Source: a virus. From it: 31,007 nucleotides of DNA. The stretch lies in the IMG/VR virus record IMGVR_UViG_3300032304_000973, positions 1 through 31,007 of that record; one strand, 5' to 3'. Positions 1 to 5,368 of this stretch are shown here, piece by piece. The first letter of the stretch is position 1. The number at the start of each line of letters is the position of its first letter. A program made the position numbers and the translations under genes. The notes beneath the pieces are model-generated. The model made no database searches. It had not been told where the DNA came from and saw nothing but the letters and a program-made list of their open reading frames with translations.

Positions 1-20
1 ATTCCCCGATCCGGAGTCTG
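1..20 (+). promoter_or_regulatory. Repeated leader box, copy 1
   Basis: The window opens inside a copy of the box CCCGATCCGGAGTCT (core at 5-19). It lies 64 bases before the ATG at 84 and is followed by a stem-loop at 29-66. Upstream context is cut off. The same core recurs six more times, always in the same orientation as the following gene. Confidence 0.75.
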
Positions 21-28
21 GGAAGTGT

Positions 29-66
29 CGGCACGGCGACGACGGTTGTGATCGTCACCGTGACCG
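29..66 (+). other. Leader stem-loop between box copy 1 and the gene at 84
   Basis: Positions 29-42 pair with 52-66: three blocks (CGG/CCG, CAC/GTG, GG/CC) and an inner GACGA/TCGTC, with one bulged A and one C-A mismatch. No T-run follows, so it does not look like an intrinsic terminator. A processing or regulatory leader structure is more likely. Confidence 0.5.
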
Positions 67-83
67 GCACGAGGACCGTCCCC

Positions 84-359
84 ATGTTCAACCTGCAAGT
101 CGAGTTCGACAGCCCCTACGCCATGACATGCGTCTCGCAGTGGTTGGCGACGGAGCGTGAGTGTCGGCAAGTCATCAACGCGACGTGCGATGGGCAGACG
201 CTCTACCGCATTCTCGACCCCGACCGGAACGTGATCGTCGAGACTCGCTTCCCCGTGTTGATGGTCGCGGGCCCGACCCCGACGGACGGAGGCAAGCGGT
301 TCACCCGGTGGCTCGACGGCGCGTGGGGGGGCTGGTTCTCGGCCCCCGATGAACGCTGA
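84..359 (+). CDS. Small phage protein of unknown function, paralogue of 1357-1584
   Basis: This is a 91-residue protein starting at the ATG at 84, chosen because GAGGA lies 7 bases upstream. An in-frame GTG at 48 lacks a ribosome binding site and falls inside the leader stem-loop. I do not recognise a family. The middle and end (ECRQVINATCDG, LDPDRNVIVETRFPV) align by eye with the gene at 1357 (EARQFINRRANG, LDPDGEPMLTTRTPV), so the two are probably diverged duplicates. There is no signal peptide, membrane segment or metal-binding motif. The gene is a single-gene unit headed by box copy 1, and box copy 2 follows five bases after its stop. Likely an early accessory protein; function unknown. 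Confidence 0.7.
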   Translation: MFNLQVEFDSPYAMTCVSQWLATERECRQVINATCDGQTLYRILDPDRNVIVETRFPVLMVAGPTPTDGGKRFTRWLDGAWGGWFSAPDER

Positions 360-363
360 AAAA

Positions 364-378
364 CCCGATCCGGAGTCT
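364..378 (+). promoter_or_regulatory. Repeated leader box, copy 2
   Basis: CCCGATCCGGAGTCT sits just after the stop codon of the preceding gene and 108 bases before the ATG at 487. The bases before it (AAAAA) do not match the TTGATT(C/T)C flank of copies 3, 5 and 6, so the conserved part is the core. Confidence 0.75.
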
Positions 379-385
379 GGATTTT

Positions 386-425
386 GGTGGGACGGGATTT
401 GGCTGGTTCGACTCCAGCCCCCACC
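386..425 (+). other. Leader stem-loop with a tRNA T-arm-like tip
   Basis: GGTGGG (386-391) pairs with CCCACC (420-425), and GGCTGG (401-406) pairs with CCAGCC (414-419), closing the 7-base loop TTCGACT. The tip has the spacing and TTCGANT loop of a tRNA T-arm, and the outer stem sits where an acceptor stem would. The D-arm and anticodon arm are missing, so it is not a tRNA. A second hairpin (CGCC..GCCGC with GCGGC..GGCG) follows at 429-455. Confidence 0.5.
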
Positions 426-486
426 GTTCGCCACGCCGCAACTTCGCGGCTGGCGTGTTCGATGGTTCGCAACTGAGGAGATTCCC

Positions 487-999
487 ATGACCAAGTCCGA
501 AATCGCTGCCCTGATCGCCCAGTCGGTGTCCGCTTCCGTCAACGCGGCTTTCGGCCGGACGGCTGCCCCCGTGCCGGTTCCCGCACCCATCGCGTTTCAG
601 CGGACGGCTCCCGTGCCGACGGCTGTCCCTGCGGTGGCCGACGACGTGAAGGCCAAGCGTCTCGCGGGTCTGGAGAAGGCCCGTGCCCGTGCGGCTGAGG
701 TCAGGGCTGAGAAGGCCGCTGCGAAGGCGGCGGGTGTGATCCTGACCCCTCCCGCGAAGGCGGCTCCGGTGGCTTCCCCTGTCGCGGTGGTCGAGAAGCC
801 CGCGAAGGCTCCGAAGCAGGCGTGGAGCGTCAGGCCCCACGTTACGAAGAAAGGTGTCGCCGGGCTCATCGTGAGCGTGGGGCCGCTGGCCGCGTGGGTC
901 AAGGCGGGTGACACTGCCAAGATCAACGCGATCGTGGCCGCGTTCAACCTCATCCGCACGGGTGAGGTGAACACCATCGTCGCCGCGATGCGTGGCTGA
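487..999 (+). CDS. Ala/Pro/Lys-rich protein of unknown function
   Basis: A 170-residue protein. The start at 487 is supported by CTGAGGAG nine bases upstream; the reading frame is open further upstream but has no other good start. Residues 1-22 are a short helical segment. Residues about 27-50 carry a degenerate Pro-Ala-Val repeat (APVPVPAP, APVPTAVPAV), and residues about 55-80 are Lys/Arg/Ala/Glu-rich and probably helical. The last 60 residues (from PHVTKKGVAGL) look like a small folded domain ending IVAAMRG. I do not recognise a family. The layout, a basic linker plus a small C-terminal domain, would suit a nucleic-acid-associated protein, but that is a guess. It is a single-gene unit behind box copy 2. 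Confidence 0.7.
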   Translation: MTKSEIAALIAQSVSASVNAAFGRTAAPVPVPAPIAFQRTAPVPTAVPAVADDVKAKRLAGLEKARARAAEVRAEKAAAKAAGVILTPPAKAAPVASPVAVVEKPAKAPKQAWSVRPHVTKKGVAGLIVSVGPLAAWVKAGDTAKINAIVAAFNLIRTGEVNTIVAAMRG

Positions 1000-1022
1000 T
1001 CCCAACACGGGCTCACGCACCA

Positions 1023-1070
1023 CGCCCCGACTGTGGCTGTCGGCTTCGGCTGGCAGTCGCTTTCGGGGCG
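1023..1070 (+). other. Long UUCG-capped stem-loop in the leader of 1118
   Basis: CGCCCCGA (1023-1030) pairs perfectly with TCGGGGCG (1063-1070). The interior continues with GACTG/CAGTC-type pairing to a CTTCGG cap. A small CCTGC-GCCC-GCAGG hairpin follows at 1075-1088. A similar pair (UUCG-capped stem, then CCTGC/GCAGG) occurs in the 1900-1950 leader. There is no box copy here and no T-run. Confidence 0.55.
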
Positions 1071-1117
1071 TTCGCCTGCGCCCGCAGGACTGACCCCTAA
1101 CCCCTGAGGACAGACCC

Positions 1118-1354
1118 ATGTACGGACAGTTTGCCAGTGAAACCGGCGAGAAGTACGGCTCGTTCGAAGTGTTCCACCACGACGGCGTCCGCTTTTCGGA
1201 CGACGACTGTTGGGCAGACAGTGACGGCAACCCCATGCCCGCTGGCTGGTACTGGTGGGCCTGCTTTCCAGTCTGCATGCCCGACTCTGACCCGAACGGA
1301 CCCTTCGACACTGAGGCTGAGGCCACCGCCGACGCCCGGAACAGCGAGGACTGA
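1118..1354 (+). CDS. Small acidic, Trp-rich phage protein
   Basis: A 78-residue protein with the start set by TGAGGACAG upstream of the ATG. It is rich in Asp and aromatic residues. The segment GWYWWACFPVCMPDSDP, followed by GPFDTEAEATADA, resembles a short pattern I know from many uncharacterised phage proteins (a Trp-rich turn, then an acidic 'GPF.TE.EA.ADA' helix). No enzyme motif is visible. It stands two bases before the next ATG (1357) and is probably co-translated with 1357-1584 and 1581-1799. Function unknown. Confidence 0.7.
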   Translation: MYGQFASETGEKYGSFEVFHHDGVRFSDDDCWADSDGNPMPAGWYWWACFPVCMPDSDPNGPFDTEAEATADARNSED

Positions 1355-1356
1355 CC

Positions 1357-1584
1357 ATGTACTCAGTCACCTGCCTGTTCTCCACCCCGCGTGGACTGTG
1401 TGCCGACAGCGTCCAGTTCGACACAGAACTGGAGGCCCGGCAGTTCATCAACCGCAGAGCGAATGGCGTGAGGATGCTCACGCTGCTCGACCCTGACGGT
1501 GAGCCGATGCTCACCACGCGGACCCCTGTTCCCCTGACTGACCGAGACTCGACACCCCTTCACGAAAGGCGAGGTGCGACATGA
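1357..1584 (+). CDS. Small phage protein, paralogue of 84-359
   Basis: A 75-residue protein; the ATG follows CGAGGACTGACC. Residues about 20-55 repeat the pattern of the gene at 84: an EARQFIN helix, then a LDPDGEPMLTTRTPV strand pair. The N-terminus (MYSVTCLFSTP) is probably a beta strand. No catalytic or metal-binding residues stand out. Its stop overlaps the next start (ATGA at 1581-1584), which implies translational coupling. Function unknown; the duplication suggests the fold is useful to the phage. Confidence 0.7.
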   Translation: MYSVTCLFSTPRGLCADSVQFDTELEARQFINRRANGVRMLTLLDPDGEPMLTTRTPVPLTDRDSTPLHERRGAT

Positions 1585-1799
1585 GCGACATAGCGAAAGA
1601 ACTGCGAGAGAGATCACTGCTGGCAGAGCAGGAAGGCGAACCGTTGGCCTTGCTGGACGAGGCGGCCGACGAGATTGAGCGGCTGCGGTTCACCGACGAG
1701 GAGCGCGCGGCGTTGGAGTGGGCGGCGCATGACGCCTCGTATCGAGGGATGGAATGGACGGAGAGAGTGTTGCGAGGGGTGCTGAAACGGATAGGCTGA
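1581..1799 (+). CDS. Small helical phage protein of unknown function
   Basis: A 72-residue protein beginning in an ATGA overlap with the preceding stop, with GCGAGG upstream as binding site. It is strongly charged and predicted helical. The segment LLDEAADEIERLR, followed by TDEERAALEWAA, is a pattern common in small uncharacterised proteins of siphoviruses. No known enzymatic motif is present. It is the last gene of the 1118-1799 unit and is followed directly by a stem-loop at 1799-1826. Confidence 0.7.
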   Translation: MSDIAKELRERSLLAEQEGEPLALLDEAADEIERLRFTDEERAALEWAAHDASYRGMEWTERVLRGVLKRIG

Positions 1800-1826
1800 G
1801 AACGACGGGTTCGGGTTCCGTGTTCT
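1799..1826 (+). terminator. Possible weak terminator after the 1118-1799 unit
   Basis: AGAAC-g-ACGG (1799-1808) pairs with CCGT-GTTCT (1818-1826), starting at the stop codon. Only two T follow, so termination would be weak at best. The rest of the gap to 2013 holds box copy 3 and the leader hairpins. Confidence 0.35.
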
Positions 1827-1882
1827 TGACCGATACCGAATCACCAAGTCGTCCAACTGGTTCTGATTCGACCCCTTGATTC

Positions 1883-1897
1883 CCCGATCCGGAGTCT
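1883..1897 (+). promoter_or_regulatory. Repeated leader box, copy 3
   Basis: Core CCCGATCCGGAGTCT, preceded by CCCCTTGATTC as in copies 5 and 6. It lies 116 bases before the ATG at 2014. The UUCG-capped stem CGGGG/CCCCG (1907-1911 with 1924-1928) and a small CCTGC/GCAGG hairpin follow. Confidence 0.75.
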
Positions 1898-1953
1898 AGG
1901 TTTCAGCGGGGCGGCTTCGGCTACCCCGTTCTGACCTGCACTCCGCAGGCTCT

Positions 1954-1989
1954 CGCCCATCGCACTGTGCGGTGGGCGTTTGTGTTTCC
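1954..1989 (+). terminator. Intrinsic-terminator-like hairpin inside the leader of 2014
   Basis: CGCCCATCGCA (1954-1964) pairs with TGCGGTGGGCG (1968-1978) over 11 pairs with one T-G wobble and a 3-base loop, followed by TTTGTGTTT. It lies between box copy 3 and the gene at 2014, so a transcript starting at the box would meet it before the gene. That placement suits attenuation or antitermination. Confidence 0.55.
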
Positions 1990-2013
1990 ACCCCTGTTTC
2001 TGAGGAGGTTCCC

Positions 2014-2172
2014 ATGTCCGAGCCCATGAAGTTCGTCTCGCTGACCGCCGTCGCCAACGTGTTCAGCACCCCAGTCCCCGCGCTCGTGACCGAACTGCGA
2101 GGCATGACCGACCGCGAGCGTGCGGAGGTGGCCACGCTGGTCGCCGCCGTCGCCACCCCGACGGAGTCCTGA
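2014..2172 (+). CDS. Small phage protein of unknown function
   Basis: A 52-residue protein. The start at 2014 has an excellent site (TGAGGAGG, then TTCCC, then ATG); the in-frame ATG at 1972 lies inside a hairpin without a binding site. The sequence is mostly helical (LTAVANVFSTPVPALV, then MTDRERAEVATLVAAV) and ends in TES. No family recognised; the second helix with TDRERAE could be part of a small helix-turn-helix or oligomerisation unit, but this cannot be shown. The stop overlaps the start of box copy 4. It forms a single-gene unit. Confidence 0.65.
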   Translation: MSEPMKFVSLTAVANVFSTPVPALVTELRGMTDRERAEVATLVAAVATPTES

Positions 2173-2175
2173 TTC

Positions 2176-2190
2176 CCCGATCCGGAGTCC
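2176..2190 (+). promoter_or_regulatory. Repeated leader box, copy 4
   Basis: Core CCCGATCCGGAGTCC directly after the stop codon of the preceding gene, 98 bases before the ATG at 2289. The flank TGATTC agrees with copies 3, 5 and 6, although CCCCT is missing. Confidence 0.75.
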
Positions 2191-2198
2191 AACCATTG

Positions 2199-2240
2199 GC
2201 GGTCGAGGCCAGTCGTCACGTTGGCGGCTGGCCTCGCCGC
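2199..2240 (+). other. Leader stem-loop after box copy 4
   Basis: GCGG-t-CGAGGCCAGTC (2199-2214) pairs with GGCTGGCCTCGCCGC (2226-2240), about 15 pairs with a single bulged T. No T-run follows. Its sequence is unrelated to the stems after the other boxes, although the position is the same. Confidence 0.55.
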
Positions 2241-2288
2241 TCACCCCGATATGAAGCGGTTGCTCGATGTCTCAGTGGAGAACTAACA

Positions 2289-2651
2289 ATGGCCCTGACA
2301 GTCAAGAACTGCCGACAGGCAGTGACAGAGCGACGGAAGTTTCGTGTGTCCACTCTGTACGGCGGAGAACACACCGCATCTGATGGTACGAAGATGTATC
2401 GAGTCTGCTCGGGAGACAGTGCGTACCCGCTGTTCGTGTGGGCAGACGGCATCTGGTGCGAGAACAAGGATGCTCCCAACGCATACAGCAGACGCCGTCA
2501 TGTCCGCGCACGTCAGCAGTATTACGCCCGGCCTAGCGTGCCAGCCAGAGAGATCATGATGATGCACTGGAAGGAGATGGCGAACTTCATCCACGCTGGC
2601 GGTGAACACCACCCGAAGATGAAGAAACTTCTGGGCTGTTCGGCGGGGTGA
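2289..2651 (+). CDS. Basic phage protein of unknown function
   Basis: A 120-residue protein. I chose the ATG at 2289 because the longer frame runs back into the stem-loop; the local site (GGAGAAC, eight bases upstream) is moderate. The protein is basic and rich in His, Tyr and Met. Features include a central WADGIWCENKDAP strand-turn, a run of Arg (YSRRRHVRARQQYY) and a C-terminal helix with MMMHWKEMANFIH. The basic patch could bind nucleic acid, but no known fold is recognisable. It is a single-gene unit between box copies 4 and 5. Confidence 0.65.
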   Translation: MALTVKNCRQAVTERRKFRVSTLYGGEHTASDGTKMYRVCSGDSAYPLFVWADGIWCENKDAPNAYSRRRHVRARQQYYARPSVPAREIMMMHWKEMANFIHAGGEHHPKMKKLLGCSAG

Positions 2652-2665
2652 AGGCCCCTTGATTT

Positions 2666-2680
2666 CCCGATCCGGAGTCT
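2666..2680 (+). promoter_or_regulatory. Repeated leader box, copy 5
   Basis: Core CCCGATCCGGAGTCT preceded by CCCCTTGATTT. It is 55 bases before the ATG at 2736, the shortest spacing of the seven copies, with a terminator-like hairpin in between. Confidence 0.75.
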
Positions 2681-2688
2681 GGTTTTGC

Positions 2689-2722
2689 AGCCGGTGGCAT
2701 GGTGCCGTCGGCTTTCTTTTTT
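2689..2722 (+). terminator. Intrinsic terminator between box copy 5 and the clamp-like gene
   Basis: AGCCGGTGGCA (2689-2699) pairs with TGCCGTCGGCT (2703-2713), 11 pairs with two wobbles and a 3-base loop, followed by TTTCTTTTTT. This has every mark of a Rho-independent terminator, yet it lies downstream of the box and ends 13 bases before the start codon of the next gene. Either the box is not a promoter, or read-through here is controlled. Confidence 0.7.
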
Positions 2723-2735
2723 CCCTGAGGTGACC

Positions 2736-3563
2736 ATGAAGATTCCATCGTTCATCAAGCAGATCGTGAAGTGCTGCGACACGGAGGCAAGCAAGTACGC
2801 ACTCGGAGGCGTGAAGTGTGAGAGCGACGGACAGATCGCTCGACTCACTGCCACCGACGGCAGGGTGATGGTCAGTGTCCAGTCCGCAGACGACGGGCCC
2901 GCAGTGGATGCCGTCGTGGATGGCAAGACACTGGCTGCTATCCCCGCCGCTGCGCTCAGGTCGAAGCACAGCGTCGAGTTCTTGGGTGACAGACTGGAGT
3001 ACCACGACAAGCCGGGCTTCGTGTCGGTCAAGGTCGATCCACTGGAGGGTCGGTTCCCACGCTACGAGGACGTGTTCGATTCCATCTACGCCAGCGGGAC
3101 GGACAGACACGCAGTCGTGAAACTCGACGCTGCCATGCTCCGCAAACTGGCGGACGTGGCGGACGCGATGGACCCGGACGGCAACAGAAAGGGGATCACG
3201 CTGTTCGTGGGTGCATCAGACAAGGCGGTGTTCGCAACCTGCCGCAGTGAGGACGGGTACATCGCACGCATGGTGGTCATGCCGCGAGTCGAGGGCGAGG
3301 GCACTGACTTCTCGTTCCCAACTGCGGGCTCGACGCCTGCGTTCACCACGCCTGAGCCCAAGCCCAAGCGGGACATGGTCGTGCAGAACACGACCGTGTA
3401 TCCGGACGGACGACGGGTGCCGGGCGACACGGTGAACGTGACGACGGGCAAGGTGCTGGCACCCCCGCCCGAGATGCTCGACGACGACGCCATCGCTGAG
3501 GCGGTGACACGAGAGCCTGCCTGCATCGGGATCATCGAGGGTGACCTCGACCCGGTGTCGTGA
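2736..3563 (+). CDS. Sliding-clamp-like protein (DNA polymerase III beta-like)
   Basis: A 275-residue protein; the ATG at 2736 follows CTGAGGTGACC. Several segments match what I know of beta-clamp folds: an N-terminal helix-strand unit ending LTATDGRVMVSV, then VVDGKTLAAIPAAAL, a central GRFPRYEDVF (compare the 'FP.Y' turn of DnaN domains), a helix KLDAAMLRKLADVADAMD, and ITLFVGASDKAVFAT. A bacterial beta clamp has three domains in about 370 residues, so this would be a shortened, probably two-domain form. The last 60 residues are Pro/Asp-rich and look like a flexible tail. The likely role is holding a polymerase on DNA during phage replication. The call rests on pattern memory, not alignment; a small beta-rich unknown is the alternative. 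Confidence 0.5.
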   Translation: MKIPSFIKQIVKCCDTEASKYALGGVKCESDGQIARLTATDGRVMVSVQSADDGPAVDAVVDGKTLAAIPAAALRSKHSVEFLGDRLEYHDKPGFVSVKVDPLEGRFPRYEDVFDSIYASGTDRHAVVKLDAAMLRKLADVADAMDPDGNRKGITLFVGASDKAVFATCRSEDGYIARMVVMPRVEGEGTDFSFPTAGSTPAFTTPEPKPKRDMVVQNTTVYPDGRRVPGDTVNVTTGKVLAPPPEMLDDDAIAEAVTREPACIGIIEGDLDPVS

Positions 3564-3574
3564 CCCCTTGATTT

Positions 3575-3589
3575 CCCGATCCGGAGTCC
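3575..3589 (+). promoter_or_regulatory. Repeated leader box, copy 6
   Basis: Core CCCGATCCGGAGTCC preceded by CCCCTTGATTT, starting 12 bases after the stop of the clamp-like gene and 69 bases before the ATG at 3659. Confidence 0.75.
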
Positions 3590-3594
3590 GATTG

Positions 3595-3628
3595 GTGGGG
3601 CAGCCGTCGATGGTGGCGGTTGCCCCAC
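3595..3628 (+). other. Leader stem-loop after box copy 6
   Basis: GTGGGGCAGCCG (3595-3606) pairs with CGGTTGCCCCAC (3617-3628), 12 pairs including one G-T. No T-run follows. It occupies the same position as the stems after the other boxes. Confidence 0.55.
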
Positions 3629-3658
3629 TTCCATTACCCACACGCAAGGAGGCGTGCC

Positions 3659-3733
3659 ATGAAACCTGACCAGATGGAACTGGTTCTGTTGATCGTTCGG
3701 ATTGTTCTTCACCTCATTCAGAAAGGATCGTGA
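3659..3733 (+). CDS. Very short ORF (24 aa), possible leader peptide
   Basis: The ATG at 3659 has one of the best ribosome binding sites in the window (AAGGAGG, seven bases upstream) but opens only 24 codons. The product begins MKPDQMELVLLIVRIVL and is mostly hydrophobic in the middle. The stop lies three bases before the next ATG (3737), and its last codons carry the binding site for that gene. It could be a membrane-inserting micropeptide or a leader ORF whose translation opens the next start. Evidence is limited to the start signal and position. Confidence 0.5.
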   Translation: MKPDQMELVLLIVRIVLHLIQKGS

Positions 3734-3736
3734 CCC

Positions 3737-3952
3737 ATGCCATACCCCGATTCGGAATACCCCAGCACCCTGCGTGGACGCAGTAAGCGTGAGTCGCAGA
3801 GGCTGCTGGCTGCGGCACCTGACTTGCTTTCTGCCCTCAAGTTCATGTACGTCGAGTTCCGCGTCTTACAGGCGATGCACGACAGATGGAGTGAGTTCGT
3901 GCTCTCCGATGCGAAGGAAGCCATCGCGAAGGCGGAAGGGAGGGACGGATGA
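3737..3952 (+). CDS. Small phage protein of unknown function
   Basis: A 71-residue protein starting three bases after the micro-ORF, with GAAAGGA as binding site. The pattern RLLAAAPDLLSALKFM, followed by a C-terminal AKEAIAKAEGR helix, is very common in small uncharacterised phage proteins ('AAAPDLLEAL...AIAKA'). It is mostly helical, with no enzyme motif. Its stop overlaps the start of the LexA-like gene (ATGA at 3949-3952), so the two are coupled. Confidence 0.7.
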   Translation: MPYPDSEYPSTLRGRSKRESQRLLAAAPDLLSALKFMYVEFRVLQAMHDRWSEFVLSDAKEAIAKAEGRDG

Positions 3953-4209
3953 AACCCTCCCTCACCTACGTCGAGTTCCGCACCCTGTGCCTGATCGCCA
4001 ACGAGATCAACAAGCACGGGGTGCAGCCGTCCTACCGGGAGATCGCTGACCGGTTCGACTACTCCTCCGCTGCCTCCATCACGAACGTGATGCAAAGGCT
4101 GGAGTACAAGGGGCTCGTCACTCGCATCGGACTGCGTGCGGTTCGGTTCGACTGGCGACGGTATCTCAAGCACCCACTCAACCCGAAGGAGTTCCTGACA
4201 ACGCGATGA
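3949..4209 (+). CDS. LexA-type winged-helix DNA-binding protein without protease domain
   Basis: An 86-residue protein. Residues about 5-60 follow the N-terminal DNA-binding domain of LexA: a first helix TYVEFRTLCLIANEINKHG, the turn QPSYREIADRF, the recognition helix SSAASITNVMQRLEYKGLV, then a wing ending TRIGLRAVRFDW. LexA's autoprotease half is absent, so the protein cannot self-cleave and would be a simple regulator. The start has GGGAGGGA upstream and overlaps the previous stop. A perfect 9-bp inverted repeat begins at its own stop codon (4207-4235) and could be an operator or RNA hairpin. It probably regulates phage transcription; the targets are unknown. Confidence 0.75.
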   Translation: MKPSLTYVEFRTLCLIANEINKHGVQPSYREIADRFDYSSAASITNVMQRLEYKGLVTRIGLRAVRFDWRRYLKHPLNPKEFLTTR

Positions 4210-4235
4210 CTGGCCCGAGTGCAGTCGGCCAGTCA
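4207..4235 (+). repeat. Perfect 9-bp inverted repeat after the LexA-like gene
   Basis: TGACTGGCC (4207-4215) and GGCCAGTCA (4227-4235) are exact complements separated by 11 bases. As RNA this is a stable hairpin without a T-run; as DNA it is a dyad with arms long enough for a dimeric regulator. It lies just before a possible -35 hexamer (TTGACT at 4242). Confidence 0.55.
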
Positions 4236-4241
4236 CAACCG

Positions 4242-4269
4242 TTGACTAGGTACTGCACACATGTACACT
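4242..4269 (+). promoter_or_regulatory. Possible sigma-70-type promoter
   Basis: TTGACT (4242-4247) and TACACT (4264-4269) are 16 bases apart. The predicted start would be near 4276, on top of the AGGAGA binding site of the gene at 4287, which leaves little leader. It would sit beside the inverted repeat at 4207-4235. Treat as a weak candidate. Confidence 0.3.
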
Positions 4270-4286
4270 CACACAGGAGACGGGGT

Positions 4287-4472
4287 ATGCCACACCCTAC
4301 CACTACCCTTGCTCTCAAGCGTGAGGAAATCGAGCGGGTCATCACAGCCCTGCACGAGAGTGCCTCAGACAGAGAGCAGTGGGACGAAGTCGATGAAGCG
4401 ACAGCGTTCGTGACGCTGGAGCAGAAGTTTCTCAAGGCCCATCACACCATCATCAGGAGTTCACAGACATGA
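4287..4472 (+). CDS. Small helical protein of unknown function
   Basis: A 61-residue protein. I chose the ATG at 4287 because AGGAGA precedes it by seven bases; the frame extends back to 4206, but that start lies inside the inverted repeat. The sequence is charged and helical (REEIERVITALHESA, then EQWDEVDEATAFVTLEQKFLKAHH), perhaps a helical hairpin. No known family. The stop overlaps the next start (ATGA at 4469-4472), so it is coupled to the 289-residue protein that follows and may act with it. Confidence 0.65.
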   Translation: MPHPTTTLALKREEIERVITALHESASDREQWDEVDEATAFVTLEQKFLKAHHTIIRSSQT

Positions 4473-5338
4473 ACACCATCTCCATCGGTTCGAAGTCCGG
4501 CGGCGTCTGCATCCTCAACACCCGTGCCTGCCTGCGTGATCTCATTCAACAGGCTGCGGATGCGGTTGGGTGCGGCAAGTACATCCCGAAGCAACCGCCT
4601 GCCACCACTGTCCTTCGCCTCGCCATGCACGGCGTCGGCGTCGGGCTCTACGGCAAGCAGAGGAAGCAGCCGATCAGCGTGCGTCACGTTGACGGCAACG
4701 ACTTCGAATGCGTGCGTGTTATCCCGGACGGGGACCGCAACAAGTACCTTCACCTGTTCACTGCCACCATCGACAAGCAGTGGGGAGTGACGGTCACTGT
4801 CACCAACCCGGTGTTCGCCATCGGGGCACAGGTCGAGCCCGCACTGGCTGCCGCTGTCGGCCAACTGCGGGACTACCTGCCAGCCACCATCGTGAGCAAG
4901 GCCACTGTCCGCATCCTCCAGTCATGGAAGGGCGTGCCGATGGCTGAGGGTGGCGGCGTCTGGTTCTTGGGTGAGCAGCACCTCGACAAGTACCAGCAGT
5001 TCGCCTCCGGTGTGCGAGGGACGAACGGCAGTGGTTCCCTGTTCTCGCTCACCAAGTTCGACATCGACGCCAACCCGGAGACGGCTGGCGAAGTGCTGAA
5101 CAAGGTGCGTGAGACTGTCGCCGCTGGCGTGGCCGAGATCATGGACGACATCGCCAACAGCCCCGACGGTTTCAACGACCGGTCCATCAAGGTCCGGGTC
5201 GCCCGGTCCAACAGCATGCTCGACATGATCCGGCAGTACCGCGACCTGATGGGCGTGGACATGCCCGAACTGGTCGAGGCAATCGAGCAGGTCAAGAGTG
5301 CGGTGAGCATTCACCGACTCCTGTCCGCCAGCGTCTGA
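4469..5338 (+). CDS. Phage protein of about 290 aa, unknown function
   Basis: A 289-residue protein; the binding site CAGGAG lies nine bases before the ATG. The N-terminal half is probably mixed alpha/beta (LHLFTATIDKQWGVTVTV, then NPVFAIGAQVEPALAAAV). The middle has GGVWFLGEQHLDKYQQFASG and SGSLFSLTKFDIDANPE, and the last 110 residues are helical (AGEVLNKVRETVAAGVAEIM, RQYRDLMG, LVEAIEQVKSAVSIHRLL). Length and this layout remind me of an uncharacterised phage family (possibly DUF6744), but I cannot confirm that. It stands upstream of the MoxR/VWA module and might supply a substrate or adaptor; this is inferred from position only. Confidence 0.6.
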   Translation: MNTISIGSKSGGVCILNTRACLRDLIQQAADAVGCGKYIPKQPPATTVLRLAMHGVGVGLYGKQRKQPISVRHVDGNDFECVRVIPDGDRNKYLHLFTATIDKQWGVTVTVTNPVFAIGAQVEPALAAAVGQLRDYLPATIVSKATVRILQSWKGVPMAEGGGVWFLGEQHLDKYQQFASGVRGTNGSGSLFSLTKFDIDANPETAGEVLNKVRETVAAGVAEIMDDIANSPDGFNDRSIKVRVARSNSMLDMIRQYRDLMGVDMPELVEAIEQVKSAVSIHRLLSASV

Positions 5339-5368
5339 GTTTCACCACCCCAACAGAGGAGAGTTCCC

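Noticed and set aside
386-425. tRNA or tmRNA gene
   Set aside because: Only the T-arm and an acceptor-like stem are present; no D-arm, anticodon arm or tag reading frame could be found upstream.
556-640. Tandem DNA repeat in the Pro/Ala part of the gene at 487
   Set aside because: The similarity (GCCGGACGGCTGCCCCCGTG vs GCGGACGGCTCCCGTG) is short and can arise from coding a Pro-Ala-Val-rich linker.
301-1517. Long minus-strand ORFs (341 and 306 aa) opposite the small rightward genes
   Set aside because: They run through the hairpins and boxes, are Arg/Ser/Gly-rich antisense products typical of high-GC DNA, lack binding sites, and conflict with several well-signalled small genes.
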